Below, one piece after another: positions 9,321 through 19,000 of a stretch of 64,000 nucleotides of DNA. A program made the translations under genes and the position numbers. Source of the DNA: Clostridium cadaveris (lineage in GTDB: Bacteria; Bacillota; Clostridia; Clostridiales; Clostridiaceae); assembly GCF_020911725.1 (NCBI RefSeq), contig NZ_CP076620.1:1554501-1618500 (forward strand). Direction: 5' to 3'. Each line of letters opens with the position of its first letter. Position 1 is the stretch's first letter. The notes under the pieces were generated by a model. The model searched no databases, had not been told where the DNA came from, and worked only from the letters and a program-made list of their open reading frames with translations.

Positions 9321-9479
9321 ATGGCAAAGAAGATAATCTATGCAGTTATATTCATAATGTCATTAATCATGGTTACAAAAGGAAAGCTTATAGATGGATA
9401 TACTGGACTTTTTATAATGCTCCTTGGTTTAGCATTAATATTGTTTGAACTATACTTATACAATAAAAAGTATCAATAG
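9321..9479 (+). CDS. Small hydrophobic membrane protein (52 aa) of the sugar operon
   Basis: A 52-aa protein with a strong ribosome binding site (TTAAGGGGGAAGAG) and ATG, placed 20 bp after the phosphorylase in the same operon. It has two hydrophobic segments, about residues 5-18 and 28-46, separated by a short KGKLIDGYTG turn, and a basic C-terminus. It may belong to the small uncharacterised DUF6903-type membrane proteins that I recall near clostridial carbohydrate ABC transporters; this was not checked. Its position suggests a role with the importer. No function is assigned. Confidence 0.7.
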   Translation: MAKKIIYAVIFIMSLIMVTKGKLIDGYTGLFIMLLGLALILFELYLYNKKYQ

Positions 9480-9514
9480 CAATATGTGGATAAAACCAAG
9501 CAATATAATTATAG

Positions 9515-9528
9515 TAATAACGTTTTCA
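9515..9528. promoter_or_regulatory. Candidate cre (CcpA) site before the binding-protein gene
   Basis: TAATAACGTTTTCA matches 12 of 14 positions of the cre consensus TGWAARCGYTTWCA, including the central CG and the TTTTCA right arm. It lies 63 bp before the lipoprotein ATG in the largest intergenic gap of the operon, suggesting catabolite control of an internal promoter. Confidence 0.4.
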
Positions 9529-9590
9529 CAGCAATATAATAAAAATATAACCAATAGTAAAAAGAACCATATTTAAAGGGGGAAATTTAT

Positions 9591-10934
9591 ATGAAAAAGA
9601 AAAGTATTGCTCTTTTACTAAGTGCCTTAATGACTGTATCAGTTTTTGCAGGCTGTGGTGAAAAGGCAGATAAAGATGCAGCAGCAGATAAAAAAGTTCT
9701 TAAGATTGCAGCATTTGAGGGAGGATATGGAAAAGTTTATTGGGAAAAGTTAAAAGAAAACTTTGAAAAGTCTCATGAAGGTGTAACTGTAGAGCTTACA
9801 GTAGCTTCTAACTTAGAAGAAACTATACGACCTCAGATTCAAGCAGGTAATGTGCCAGATTTAATCTATTTAGCAACTGGAAGACCAGATGCGCTAACTG
9901 AAACTTTTATAAAAGAACAGTCTTTAACTGACATATCAGCTTTATTAGATATGACAGTGCCAGGAGAAAGTGTAAAAGTTAAGGACAAGCTATTACCAGG
10001 CTTTGTAGGAAACTCAGTAACAAGCCCATATGGAGATGGAAAAACATATTTAGCACCATTATTCTACGGACCAACAGGGCTATTCTACAACAAAGCATTA
10101 TTTAAAGAAAAAGGATATGAAGTTCCAAAGACTTGGGATGAAATGTTCGCATTAGGAGATAAAGCAAAGAAAGATGGAATTTCATTATTCTCATATGCAA
10201 CAGCAGGATATTTCGACTGTGCACTTCCACCTATCATAGCAAGTGAAGGCGGACAAGATGCTGTAAAAGCACTATATAGTTATGGTGAAGGTTTCTGGAA
10301 TACAGAAGCAGCTAAAAAGGGATTAGAAACAATTGCAAAGATGAAGGATTATTTAGAGCCATCAGTAGTTGCAAATGCAAATAATCAGAACTTTAAGAAG
10401 AATCAACAATTAGTTTTAGATAACAAAGCTTTATTTATACCAAATGGTAGTTGGTTACCAGGCGAAATGAAAGATGCTCCAAGAGCAGACGGTTTTGAGT
10501 GGGGATTCATGGCTTACCCAGCAACTAAGGATGGTGGAAAGCAATACTCCGTTAACTTTATAGAACAAATGTATGTACCAAAAGACGCTAAGAATGCTGA
10601 TTTAGCAATGGAATTTATGGCTTATATGTATAGCGATGAAGCTGTTAAGATAATAGCTGAAAATGCTAAGGGTGTTGTACCAGTTAAGGGTGCTATAGAT
10701 TTAGCAAAATCTTATTTAGATCCAACACAAGTTGAATTATTCCAAGTATATGACAAGGGAGCACTACCAGTTATAGAGAACTTTGTAGCAACAACACCAG
10801 TAGAAGGATTAAACTACTCAGATGTATATGTTGGAACAATAGACTCAATAATGACAGGAAAGAAGACAGTTTCAGATTGGCAAAAATCTCTTGTTGAAGC
10901 TAGTGACAAGCTTAGATCAGCAATAATTAAGTAA
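9591..10934 (+). CDS. Extracellular sugar-binding lipoprotein of the ABC importer
   Basis: A 447-aa family 1 solute-binding protein. It has a lipoprotein signal peptide with lipobox VFAGC, Cys22 being the lipid-modified residue, then a short charged linker rich in K, D and A. The mature part has the two-lobed fold signatures LYYLATG-type (DLIYLATGRPDA) and PLFYGPTGLFYNKALF with PKTWDEM, as in CUT1 disaccharide-binding proteins. It captures the sugar outside the membrane and delivers it to the two permeases. A strong AAAGGGGGGAAA ribosome binding site and a 3' hairpin before the ATPase gene suggest expression above its partners. Confidence 0.93.
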   Translation: MKKKSIALLLSALMTVSVFAGCGEKADKDAAADKKVLKIAAFEGGYGKVYWEKLKENFEKSHEGVTVELTVASNLEETIRPQIQAGNVPDLIYLATGRPDALTETFIKEQSLTDISALLDMTVPGESVKVKDKLLPGFVGNSVTSPYGDGKTYLAPLFYGPTGLFYNKALFKEKGYEVPKTWDEMFALGDKAKKDGISLFSYATAGYFDCALPPIIASEGGQDAVKALYSYGEGFWNTEAAKKGLETIAKMKDYLEPSVVANANNQNFKKNQQLVLDNKALFIPNGSWLPGEMKDAPRADGFEWGFMAYPATKDGGKQYSVNFIEQMYVPKDAKNADLAMEFMAYMYSDEAVKIIAENAKGVVPVKGAIDLAKSYLDPTQVELFQVYDKGALPVIENFVATTPVEGLNYSDVYVGTIDSIMTGKKTVSDWQKSLVEASDKLRSAIIK

Positions 10935-10943
10935 TTTAACAGA

Positions 10944-10976
10944 TATGGGGGTGTTTATAAAATGGACATCCCCATA
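10944..10976 (+). terminator. Intercistronic hairpin after the binding-protein gene
   Basis: TATGGGGGTGT (10944-10954) pairs with ACATCCCCATA (10966-10976) with one G-T wobble; the loop is 11 bases. No strong T-run follows, so it is more likely a partial terminator or mRNA-stabilising hairpin protecting the upstream message. Confidence 0.6.
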
Positions 10977-11022
10977 ATTATAAAGATATTTGAATTTCAT
11001 GTGAAAGGTAGAGTGTATAGAT

Positions 11023-12129
11023 ATGGCAAGTTTATCATTAAAAAATATAGAAAAGATTTATGACAATGGATTTAAAGCAGTCCAAAATTTCAACTTAGAA
11101 ATAGCGGATAAGGAATTTATAGTTTTTGTTGGACCTTCAGGTTGTGGTAAATCAACAACATTAAGAATGATAGCAGGCTTAGAAGATATAACTAAAGGAG
11201 AATTATATATAGGTGATACGCTTGTTAATGATGTTGAGCCAAAGGATAGAGATATTGCCATGGTGTTTCAAAACTATGCATTATACCCACATATGACTGT
11301 TTATGACAATATGGCTTTTGGACTTCAAATAAGGAAGGTAGACAAAAAAGACATAGATCAAAAGGTAAAGGCAGCGGCAAAAATATTAGATATAGAGCAT
11401 TTATTAGAGAGAAAACCAAAAGCATTATCTGGAGGACAAAGACAGAGGGTAGCTATGGGAAGAGCTATAGTTAGAAATCCTAAAGTATTCTTAATGGATG
11501 AACCTTTATCAAATCTTGATGCAAAACTAAGAGTTCAAATGAGAACTGAGATATCAAAACTTTCAAAGAAACTCGATAGTACATTCATATATGTAACCCA
11601 TGACCAGACAGAAGCTATGACTTTAGGAACTAGAATTGTTGTTATGAAAGATGGAGTGGTTCAGCAGGTTGCAACTCCAAAAGAAATTTATAATCATCCA
11701 GCAAATCAATTTGTAGCTGGATTTATAGGAAGTCCACAAATGAATTTTATGTATGGAAAGATAATTGAAAGAGATGGCAATGTTTACCTTGAGACATTAG
11801 GAAAAGAAATAGAAATGTCATCTGAAAGAACAGGACTTTTAAAAGCCTCAAATAATATAGGCAAAAATGTACTAGTAGGAATAAGACCTGAAAATATAGT
11901 TTGCGTAAATGATGATTTTAAGGGAGAAAGTCCAGTATTTAAAGCACAGGTAGAAGTCTCTGAAAATTTAGGAGCTGAAGTATTTCTTTATACAAAGATA
12001 ATGGATAGAAATATAACTATAAAGAGACCTGAAGAAGATGGATTAGAAAATAAGGAAAGCGTATCTTTCGTTATGAATATAGAAAAATTACATGTATTTA
12101 ATGAAGAGGATCAAGTAACAATCTTTTAA
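11023..12129 (+). CDS. ABC transporter ATP-binding protein (UgpC/MsmK/MalK type)
   Basis: A 368-aa ATPase that powers CUT1 importers on the cytoplasmic face. Walker A GPSGCGKST (about residues 38-46), Q-loop QNYALYPHMTV, signature LSGGQRQRVAMGRA, Walker B VFLMDEPLSNLDA and the H-loop THDQTEAMT are all present. About 130 C-terminal residues form the TOBE/OB regulatory domain (VLVGIRPENI). Such ATPases often serve several importers, so it may energise more than this one. It follows the binding-protein hairpin and precedes the kinase by 11 bp. Confidence 0.93.
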   Translation: MASLSLKNIEKIYDNGFKAVQNFNLEIADKEFIVFVGPSGCGKSTTLRMIAGLEDITKGELYIGDTLVNDVEPKDRDIAMVFQNYALYPHMTVYDNMAFGLQIRKVDKKDIDQKVKAAAKILDIEHLLERKPKALSGGQRQRVAMGRAIVRNPKVFLMDEPLSNLDAKLRVQMRTEISKLSKKLDSTFIYVTHDQTEAMTLGTRIVVMKDGVVQQVATPKEIYNHPANQFVAGFIGSPQMNFMYGKIIERDGNVYLETLGKEIEMSSERTGLLKASNNIGKNVLVGIRPENIVCVNDDFKGESPVFKAQVEVSENLGAEVFLYTKIMDRNITIKRPEEDGLENKESVSFVMNIEKLHVFNEEDQVTIF

Positions 12130-12140
12130 GGAGGGATGTT

Positions 12141-13094
12141 ATGTATTACTTAGGTGTTGATGGTGGAGGAACAAAAACTAGATATATTTTGATTGATGAA
12201 AATTTTAATACAAAAGTAGATATAGAAAGAGGAACCATTCATATACACCAGATTGGCATAGAAGGACTTAAAAGAGAAATTACCACTGCAGTTCATGATA
12301 TATGTGACAGAGCAAAAATTTCCTTGAGTGAAATAGAAAATATTTTTCTTGCTATTCCTGGATATGGTGAAAGCGAAAATGATAAGAAGATTATAGATGA
12401 TGCTCTTAAAGAAATACTAAAAGGAGTTAATTATAGAGCAGATAATGACTGCGTTGCTGGATGGGCGGCAGGTACAGGCTGCAAAGAAGGCATAAATATA
12501 GTTGCAGGCACAGGAAGTATAGCTTTCGGGAAAAATAGATTTGGAAAGACTGCAAGATGTGGTGGCTGGGGATATTCAATAGGTGATGATGGAGGAGCTT
12601 ATTGGATTGCTATAAAGCTTTTAAATGAATATACTAAAGAGAAAGATGGAAGAAAACCAAGAACTAAACTTGTAGATATAGTAGATAACGAATATGGAAT
12701 CGATAAATATTTTGGAATAGTTGATATGGTTTATAATAAATATAATCTTTCTAGAACTGACATAGCATCTGTTGCTAAAACCACATATTTAGGAGCTTTA
12801 GAAGGAGTAGAAGAATGCATAAAAATATATGAGGAAGCAGCCGGAGAGTTATTCAGGCATATAAAATCTTTATCTCAGGAATTAGACTTTAAGGATGATT
12901 TTATAGTGTCCTATACAGGAAGTGTATTTAAAGCTGGAGATTTTATATTGGAGCCAATGAGAAAGCTTATAGAAAAGGAAAACATTAATTGTATTTTATC
13001 ACCACCAAAACTTGAACCATGGAATGGAGCAGCGTTAATGGCGTATGTAGAGTCAGGGAAGGAAATTCCGAAACAAGTTACATTTAATAAATGA
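12141..13094 (+). CDS. BadF/BadG-type ATPase, probable N-acetylhexosamine (GlcNAc) kinase
   Basis: A 317-aa ASKHA-fold kinase. The phosphate-1 loop GVDGGGTKTRYILID is at the N-terminus, NIVAGTGSIAFG is the phosphate-2 loop, and GWGYSIGDDGGAYWIA plus a late SYTGSVFKAG adenosine-type motif follow, as in the family containing mammalian N-acetylglucosamine kinase. It should phosphorylate the HexNAc released by the GH112 enzyme. It carries a good AAGGAGGG ribosome binding site and is the last gene of the operon. The sugar specificity is inferred from context; no separate anomeric HexNAc 1-kinase of the NahK type is present. Confidence 0.8.
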   Translation: MYYLGVDGGGTKTRYILIDENFNTKVDIERGTIHIHQIGIEGLKREITTAVHDICDRAKISLSEIENIFLAIPGYGESENDKKIIDDALKEILKGVNYRADNDCVAGWAAGTGCKEGINIVAGTGSIAFGKNRFGKTARCGGWGYSIGDDGGAYWIAIKLLNEYTKEKDGRKPRTKLVDIVDNEYGIDKYFGIVDMVYNKYNLSRTDIASVAKTTYLGALEGVEECIKIYEEAAGELFRHIKSLSQELDFKDDFIVSYTGSVFKAGDFILEPMRKLIEKENINCILSPPKLEPWNGAALMAYVESGKEIPKQVTFNK

Positions 13095-13118
13095 ATATAA
13101 ATGTTTTAAGTAAGAAAG

Positions 13119-13161
13119 AATCCTCTATGAATTTGTTATAATATCATAGGGGATTTATTCA
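13119..13161 (+). terminator. Probable terminator of the GH112 operon
   Basis: AATCCTCTATGA (13119-13130) pairs with TCATAGGGGATT (13144-13155) with one wobble. The tail is only moderately T-rich (TTTATTC), so termination may be partial. Confidence 0.55.
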
Positions 13162-13187
13162 AAAGATAAATAATGAATAGAAAATGT

Positions 13188-13215
13188 TTGAATTACTTTG
13201 ATTTTACTGTATAAT
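13188..13215 (+). promoter_or_regulatory. Candidate sigma-A promoter for the thioredoxin-like gene
   Basis: TTGAAT (13188-13193), a 16-bp spacer and a perfect TATAAT (13210-13215), leaving about 105 bases of leader before the chosen ATG. Confidence 0.5.
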
Positions 13216-13326
13216 TAAACAAAGCACTATATACACAACATATAATAAAATTAAAAAATATATGTATAATATAAATAAATATTACAAAAAGTATGTAGTG
13301 AAAATATGCTTAGGGTGGGTGATGTT

Positions 13327-13653
13327 ATGCAATGTTTGACTTCCATGGAGGAACTAGACAAAGAGGTCCTAGAAAACCCCATGTTACTGGTATACAGTAG
13401 TGGAGGAATGTGCAGCGTATGTACTGTGCTGAAAGGCAAGGTTAAGATTATGATGCATAAATATCCTAAGATGAAAGCAGTTGAGATTGATGGAGATGAA
13501 CATCCAGAAATCACTTCTCAACTAAGTATATTCACTTTGCCAGCAATAGCTATATACATAAATGGCAAAGAGGTGTTAAGAGAAGCTAGAAATATTAGCT
13601 TAGAACTCTTAGATGAAAAGATATCAAGGCTATATGACTTGCTATATAATTAA
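13327..13653 (+). CDS. Thioredoxin-like protein with CSVC active site
   Basis: A 108-aa thioredoxin-fold protein. The redox motif is CSVC (in SSGGMCSVCTVLKGK) and the cis-proline loop is FTLPAIAIYINGKEV. It probably acts as a cytoplasmic thiol reductant or resolves disulfides in a specific partner; the non-standard CSVC in place of CGPC predicts a different redox potential. ATG 13327 was chosen because AGGGTGG lies eight bases before it; an upstream ATG at 13306 lacks a ribosome binding site. It is monocistronic, with its own promoter and terminator. Confidence 0.8.
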   Translation: MQCLTSMEELDKEVLENPMLLVYSSGGMCSVCTVLKGKVKIMMHKYPKMKAVEIDGDEHPEITSQLSIFTLPAIAIYINGKEVLREARNISLELLDEKISRLYDLLYN

Positions 13654-13700
13654 TATTATGATTCCATTTCAGATGCTGGATTTATGTAGCACCTTGATTA

Positions 13701-13742
13701 AAAAAGTAGTCTGCACTTTTAAAGTACAGACTACTTTTTTAA
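13701..13742. terminator. Bidirectional terminator between convergent genes
   Basis: AAAAAGTAGTCTGCACTTT pairs with AAAGTACAGACTACTTTTT with one mismatch. A-runs and T-runs on both sides allow it to end both the thioredoxin-like gene and the convergent gene, whose stop codon lies inside it. Confidence 0.85.
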
Positions 13743-14369
13743 GGATAAAATTCCTTTAAAATCAATTTCAAGAGCTTTATTCACTGTTTTAACTTTTGTT
13801 ACTTGTAGTTGATTTAAAGCAGGAAAAGATAAGATTATATCACCGCTGTCTTTATTAAATTGAAAAAATAAATTATCTTCTAGATTTTCAAATAAAACTT
13901 CTTTAGGAATGTTAAAAAATCCTATTTTCCCTTCTTCATAATGAAAAATACCTTTTTCACCTTTATTGTAAGCAGTAAATGAGAGTTTTCCTCCTATAGG
14001 AAGATTATGATACTTTCCATTAAGATATATTGTTATATGGTCATCTGATATTTTAACTGAAATACCATTTAGATATTCTTTAGCTTCAGGAAGCTCATTA
14101 ATAGTGGTTATAAAAATATCTGTAAGTTCTTCTTCCGTAAATTTTGTTCGAGACTCTACAGATATTTCACTAAGCGAAAATTTAAAGTCCTTTGGAATAA
14201 ACTTTAAAGCTATATCTGAAGTTGATAAGTTGATTTTAGAATTTATGGATTTTGTTTCAGTTTTAGGATAAAAATAATTATAGTAACAAAACATTAATAT
14301 AGATGATAATATTACAATAACGGAAAGTAATATTATAAAAAATTTTTTGATTTTATTATTATTTTTCAT
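13731..14369 (-). CDS. Membrane-anchored protein of unknown function
   Basis: A 212-aa protein with a lysine- and asparagine-rich start, one membrane segment (about residues 9-30, IKKFFIILLSVIVILSSILM) and an extracellular domain of about 180 residues rich in beta strands and alternating charges. The layout and length resemble the YpmS/DUF2140 group of single-pass proteins, but I see no motif that decides it. It is convergent with the thioredoxin-like gene and divergent from the HAD phosphatase, so it forms its own unit. A CTCC/GGAG ribosome binding site lies near its start on the minus strand. No function is assigned. Confidence 0.7.
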   Translation of the reverse strand: MKNNNKIKKFFIILLSVIVILSSILMFCYYNYFYPKTETKSINSKINLSTSDIALKFIPKDFKFSLSEISVESRTKFTEEELTDIFITTINELPEAKEYLNGISVKISDDHITIYLNGKYHNLPIGGKLSFTAYNKGEKGIFHYEEGKIGFFNIPKEVLFENLEDNLFFQFNKDSGDIILSFPALNQLQVTKVKTVNKALEIDFKGILSLKK

Positions 14370-14474
14370 ATATTTGTCTCCTTTATATAAATTATGATAT
14401 AGTAAGTATAAATTTTCAAGTATGTACTAAAGAAACATAATATTTTTTTAAAGTAGAAATGGAGGAAATTGATT

Positions 14475-15203
14475 ATGAAAAAAATAGCTGCATTTTTTGA
14501 TATTGATGGAACTATATATAGGGAGGGACTTATAACTGAGGTTTTCAAAAAAATAATAAAATATGAATTAGTTGATGAAAATAAATGGTACAGAGACGTT
14601 CGTCCGTCTTTTATAAAATGGGACAAAAGACAAGGAGATTATGACGACTATCTTTTGAAAATGGTTGATATATACAAAGAAGCTATAAGCGGAATAAATA
14701 AATATCATATAGACTATATTGCAAAGAAGGTAATAGAACAAAAAGGAGATAGGGTTTATACATTTACAAGAGAAAGAATAAAGTGGCATAAAGAGCAGGG
14801 ACATGTGGTTATAGCCATATCAGGATCACCTATAGAACTTGTAAGAGAAATGAGCAAAAAGTACAATATGGATGATTTTAGAGGAACTATATATGGACTT
14901 AATGAAGACAACACCTATAATTCAAATATAATACCTATGTGGGATTCTGAAAGCAAACAAAAAGCTATTATTGAGATGTCACAAAAGTATAATGTAGACT
15001 TAGAAAATAGTTATGCTTATGGAGATACATCAGGAGATTTTACTATGTTCCAAAATGTTGGAATACCTTATGCTATAAATCCAACAAGAGAACTTCTTAC
15101 TAGAATAATGGAAGATGATGATATAAAGAAAAAAATAAATGTTATAGTTGAGAGAAAAGATGTTACCTATAAAATGAATATAAACTGTTTGGATTTATTG
15201 TAG
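14475..15203 (+). CDS. HAD-IB family phosphatase (SerB-like)
   Basis: A 242-aa haloacid dehalogenase-superfamily hydrolase. Motif I is FFDIDGTIY with the nucleophile and acid Asp pair, motif II is VVIAISGSP, and motif III is the late SYAYGDTSGDFTMFQNVG. The helical cap between motifs I and II matches subfamily IB, which contains phosphoserine phosphatases. The substrate is not predictable; a phosphoserine-like or other small phosphomonoester is possible. ATG 14475 follows GGAGG by nine bases and is preferred over the TTG two codons upstream. It is monocistronic, with a terminator after it. Confidence 0.85.
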   Translation: MKKIAAFFDIDGTIYREGLITEVFKKIIKYELVDENKWYRDVRPSFIKWDKRQGDYDDYLLKMVDIYKEAISGINKYHIDYIAKKVIEQKGDRVYTFTRERIKWHKEQGHVVIAISGSPIELVREMSKKYNMDDFRGTIYGLNEDNTYNSNIIPMWDSESKQKAIIEMSQKYNVDLENSYAYGDTSGDFTMFQNVGIPYAINPTRELLTRIMEDDDIKKKINVIVERKDVTYKMNINCLDLL

Positions 15204-15207
15204 TAAT

Positions 15208-15260
15208 ATAACTGTCTATAAGTAGAGATTAAAAATCTATTTTTAGACAGTTATTTCTAT
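15208..15260 (+). terminator. Terminator after the HAD gene
   Basis: ATAACTGTCTA (15208-15218) pairs exactly with TAGACAGTTAT (15244-15254), with a small inner TAGA/TCTA-type hairpin in the loop and a T-rich tail. Confidence 0.75.
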
Positions 15261-15377
15261 ATGTATTAATTTTTTCTGAACATAACTATTAATTTTATAT
15301 GGATGATATAATCATATTATGTATAATAAAACTAAGAAAAGTTAGCATTAAAAGAGATATATGGAGGATTGAATTGT

Positions 15378-16082
15378 ATGAGCAAGTATATAGAATTTTC
15401 CGATGTGGAAAAAATTTATAAGATGGGAGAAGTTGAAATTAAAGCTTTAAACGGGGTTGACTTTTCTATAGACAAAGGAGAATTTGTAATAGTTGCAGGA
15501 GCCAGCGGCGCAGGGAAAAGTACAATTTTAAATATTTTGGGGGGAATGGATAGTGTCAGTTCTGGAAAAGTGTTTGTAGACGGAAATGAAGTGAGTAAAT
15601 TTAATTCGGTAGAACTTACTACTTATAGAAGATATGATATAGGTTTTGTATTTCAATTTTATAATTTAGTTCAAAACCTTACAGCTGTAGAAAATGTAGA
15701 ATTGGCAACGGAAATTTGCAAAAATCCTTTAGATGCTGAGGAGATGCTGGAGGCAGTAGGGCTTGAACACAGAAAAGGGAATTTTCCAGCACAGCTTTCA
15801 GGTGGAGAACAGCAGAGAGTTGCTATAGCCCGAGCTTTAGCAAAAAATCCAAAGCTTTTACTTTGCGATGAACCGACAGGAGCGTTAGATTACAATACAG
15901 GAAAGTCTATACTTAAGCTTCTTCAAGATATGAATAAGGAAATGGGTATGACTGTAGTAGTTATAACTCACAACCTTGCTTTGACACCTATGGGTGATAA
16001 AGTCATAAGGGTAAAAAACGGAAAAGTTCATAGCATAACCATAAATGAAAATCCAACACCAGTGGAAAGGATTGAGTGGTAG
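15378..16082 (+). CDS. ABC transporter ATP-binding protein (LolD/MacB type)
   Basis: A 234-aa ATPase with Walker [11 protein letters not shown]-loop [15 protein letters not shown], signature [14 protein letters not shown], Walker [13 protein letters not shown] and an H-loop TH. The LVQNLT and PTGALD phrases are characteristic of the mechanotransmission family that pairs with FtsX/MacB permeases. The start was set at ATG 15378, ten bases after GGAGG; the ORF could extend three codons to a TTG lying directly on the ribosome binding site. It abuts the large permease gene by one base, so they form one transporter. The substrate is unknown. Confidence 0.92.
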   Translation: MSKYIEFSDVEKIYKMGEVEIKALNGVDFSIDKGEFVIVAGASGAGKSTILNILGGMDSVSSGKVFVDGNEVSKFNSVELTTYRRYDIGFVFQFYNLVQNLTAVENVELATEICKNPLDAEEMLEAVGLEHRKGNFPAQLSGGEQQRVAIARALAKNPKLLLCDEPTGALDYNTGKSILKLLQDMNKEMGMTVVVITHNLALTPMGDKVIRVKNGKVHSITINENPTPVERIEW

Positions 16083-16083
16083 A

Positions 16084-19000
16084 ATGAAAAGTCCATTATT
16101 TAAGAGCACTCTGAGAGAAATAAAGGGGTCTTTGGGAAGATTCTTATCTATATTTTTTATAGTAACTTTAGGAGTGTCATTTTTTGCAGGAATAAATGCT
16201 TCTGCGCCAGACATGAAAGCAACAGCAGATAGGTATTTTGATAAATATAATTTTATGGATCTTCAAATAATGTCTACATTAGGACTAGATAAAGATGATA
16301 TAAAGTCTATAGAAGATTTGGATGAAGTAAAAGCAGTAATGCCAGGCTATTCTCTTGATGCTATTGCGGTAAGAAGTAGCAGCCAATCTGTCCTTAGAGT
16401 TCACAGTATTCCTATTAGCAAGTCTTTAGAGGATGACAGCTACATAAATAGACCTAGACTTATGAAGGGAAGACTTCCAGAAAAGTCAGGAGAATGTGTA
16501 GTTGAAGAAGATGCTTTTGGTAAAGAATTTATAAAGCTTGGAGATATTATAAAATTGTCTCTTGGTAATAGTGGTGATATAAAAGAAAGTTTGAACACTG
16601 ATGAATACAAAGTTGTAGGAGTAGTGAACAGCCCATATTATGTAACTTATGAAAAAGGAAACAGCAAGATTGGAAGTGGAAAGGTATCTCAGTATATAAT
16701 GATACCAGAAGAAGATTTTAAGCTTCCTGTATACACTGAGGCCAATGTGATTTTAAAAGGAGCTAAGGAGCTCTTTACTTATGGAGATGAATACGAAAAG
16801 CTCAGAGATGATGTTACAAAGAAGATTGAGTCCATAGGTGAAAAAAGAGCAGAGCTTAGATATGATGAAATTATAAAAGAAGCAACCAAAACCTTAGATG
16901 AAAAGAAAAAAGAATATGAAGAAGGAAAATTAAAAGCAGAATCAGAACTCAAGAATGCTTTAGATAAGATTGAAGAAGGAAATAAGAACCTAGATAAAGG
17001 TGAAAAAGAGCTAAACTTAAAGGAGCGGCAAGTAAACGAAAGTTTAGAATTAGGAAAAGAAAAAATTAAAGATGCAGAAGTGGATTTAAAAATAGGAAAA
17101 GCACAATATGAAGCTCAGCTTCAAACTTTTAATGAAAAGAAAGCAGAGGCAGAAACTCAGCTTGAAGATGCAAAAAAAGCCATTTCTCAAGGTGAGGCCT
17201 TAATAGAAAAACAAGAAAGAGAGCTTTTAGATTTAAAAGAAAAGCTTGAAGATCCTTCAATTCCTGAGATAGAAAAAGAAAGGATAAAGATTCAAATTGA
17301 GACTATAGAGAGTGCATTATCTTATGCAAAACCAGCTTTAGAAAAGGCAAAAATAGAGCTGGCATCTAAAGAAGCGGAGCTAAAAGAAGGAGAAGCTAAG
17401 CTTAATGCAGCAAAAGCATCATTAGATGCAGCAGAAAAACAGCTAAATGCAGAAAAAGCTAATCTTTTAGAAGGTGAATCTAAAAGCAAAGCTGAATTTA
17501 AAAAGGCTAGAGGAGATATTGAAAATGGTAGAATAGAATTAGCCAAAGGAAAAGAAGAATATGAAAAGAATAAAGTTTCTGTTGAAGCTACACTAAAGGA
17601 TGGCAAAGATAGGATTTTAGATGCCGAAGATAAAATAAAAGGCATAGAAGAACCAAGCTGGTATGTGCTTAATAGAGATATGAATTATGGATATGTGTCT
17701 TATGAAGATGCAGCTAACAGAGTAAAGGCTATAGCTCAAGTGTTTCCAGTATTCTTTTTCTTAGTAGCAGCCCTAGTATGTCTTACAACAATGACAAGAA
17801 TGGTAGATGAGCAAAGAGTTGACATAGGTACATTAAAGGCTTTAGGCTATGAAAAAAGAGATATTGCATCAAAGTATATATTATATGCAGCTCTTGCAAG
17901 TATAGGAGGAAGTATACTTGGTCTTGCTATAGGATTTATATTGTTCCCAACAGTAATTTTTGATGCTTATGGAATAATGTTTACCGTATCAGATTTGATA
18001 CTTCAATTTAATATGTTTTATGCTATAATTGCTACTTTAGCAGCAGTTTTAACAACTACTTTAGCAGCTCTAGGTGCATGCTACAAAGAATTAAAAGAAA
18101 CACCTGCTCTTCTTATGATACCTAAAGCACCCAAGGTTGGTAAGAAGATACTTTTAGAAAGATGCAATTTCATTTGGAAGAGACTAAAATTTACTGAAAA
18201 AGTTACAGCAAGAAATATATTTAGATATAAGAAGAGATTCCTTATGACCGTATTAGGTATATCAGGCTGTACAGCTCTTATATTGGCTGGATTTGGTATA
18301 AAGGATTCTATACGAGCTATAATTGATATAGAGTATGGAAAAATAATAACTTATGATATGTCAGTTTCTCTAGATTCTAATATTAAAACAGAGGATGAAA
18401 ATGCTTTAAGAGAGTATTTAAATGATGATGACAGAATAAAAGATAGTATGATGTATAAAACAAAAAATACAGACATAAGCTTTCACGATAAAAGCAAAGA
18501 AGCTTCACTAGTAATTCCTGAAGATGTAGAAAAGTTTAAGGAGTTTCATATTTTAAGAGTTCGTACATCACAGAAAGAAGTATCTCTAGATGAAGGCGGC
18601 ATAGTTCTTGCAGAAAAGCTTGCTAAAGAGCTTGGTGTTAAGAAGGGAGATACTATAAATATAAACGATGAGAACAATAAAAGAATTTCCGTTCCTGTCA
18701 CGGGTATAGTAGAAAACTATGTATCTCATTATGCATTTATGAGTAGGTCAACTTATGAAAGCCTATATGAAAGAGATTTTAAAGGCAATCAAATAGTTGC
18801 AAAGATAAAAGATACAACAAAATCTGTTGAAGATAGTATATCAAAAGAACTTCTTGAGAAAAAAGATGTTGCTGGAGTTTACTTTAACTCAGGAGTAAAA
18901 GAAACGTACAGTGATACAATAAAGAGTCTTAACTACGTGGTAATAGTTATGATACTGGCAGCAGGAGCTTTGGCATTTGTAGTTCTATACAATTTAACTA

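Noticed and set aside
11058-11425. Minus-strand open frames of about 66 aa across the ABC ATPase gene
   Set aside because: They lie wholly within a clear ABC ATPase, lack ribosome binding sites and encode low-complexity sequence; they are shadows.
13251-13514. Minus-strand 87-aa frame over the thioredoxin-like gene
   Set aside because: It overlaps the well-supported thioredoxin-like gene, and its sequence is a reverse shadow without any recognisable motif.
14366-14626. Minus-strand frame rich in F, I and Y overlapping the HAD gene start
   Set aside because: Its composition reflects antisense AT-rich coding DNA, and the region is already explained by a divergent gene pair.
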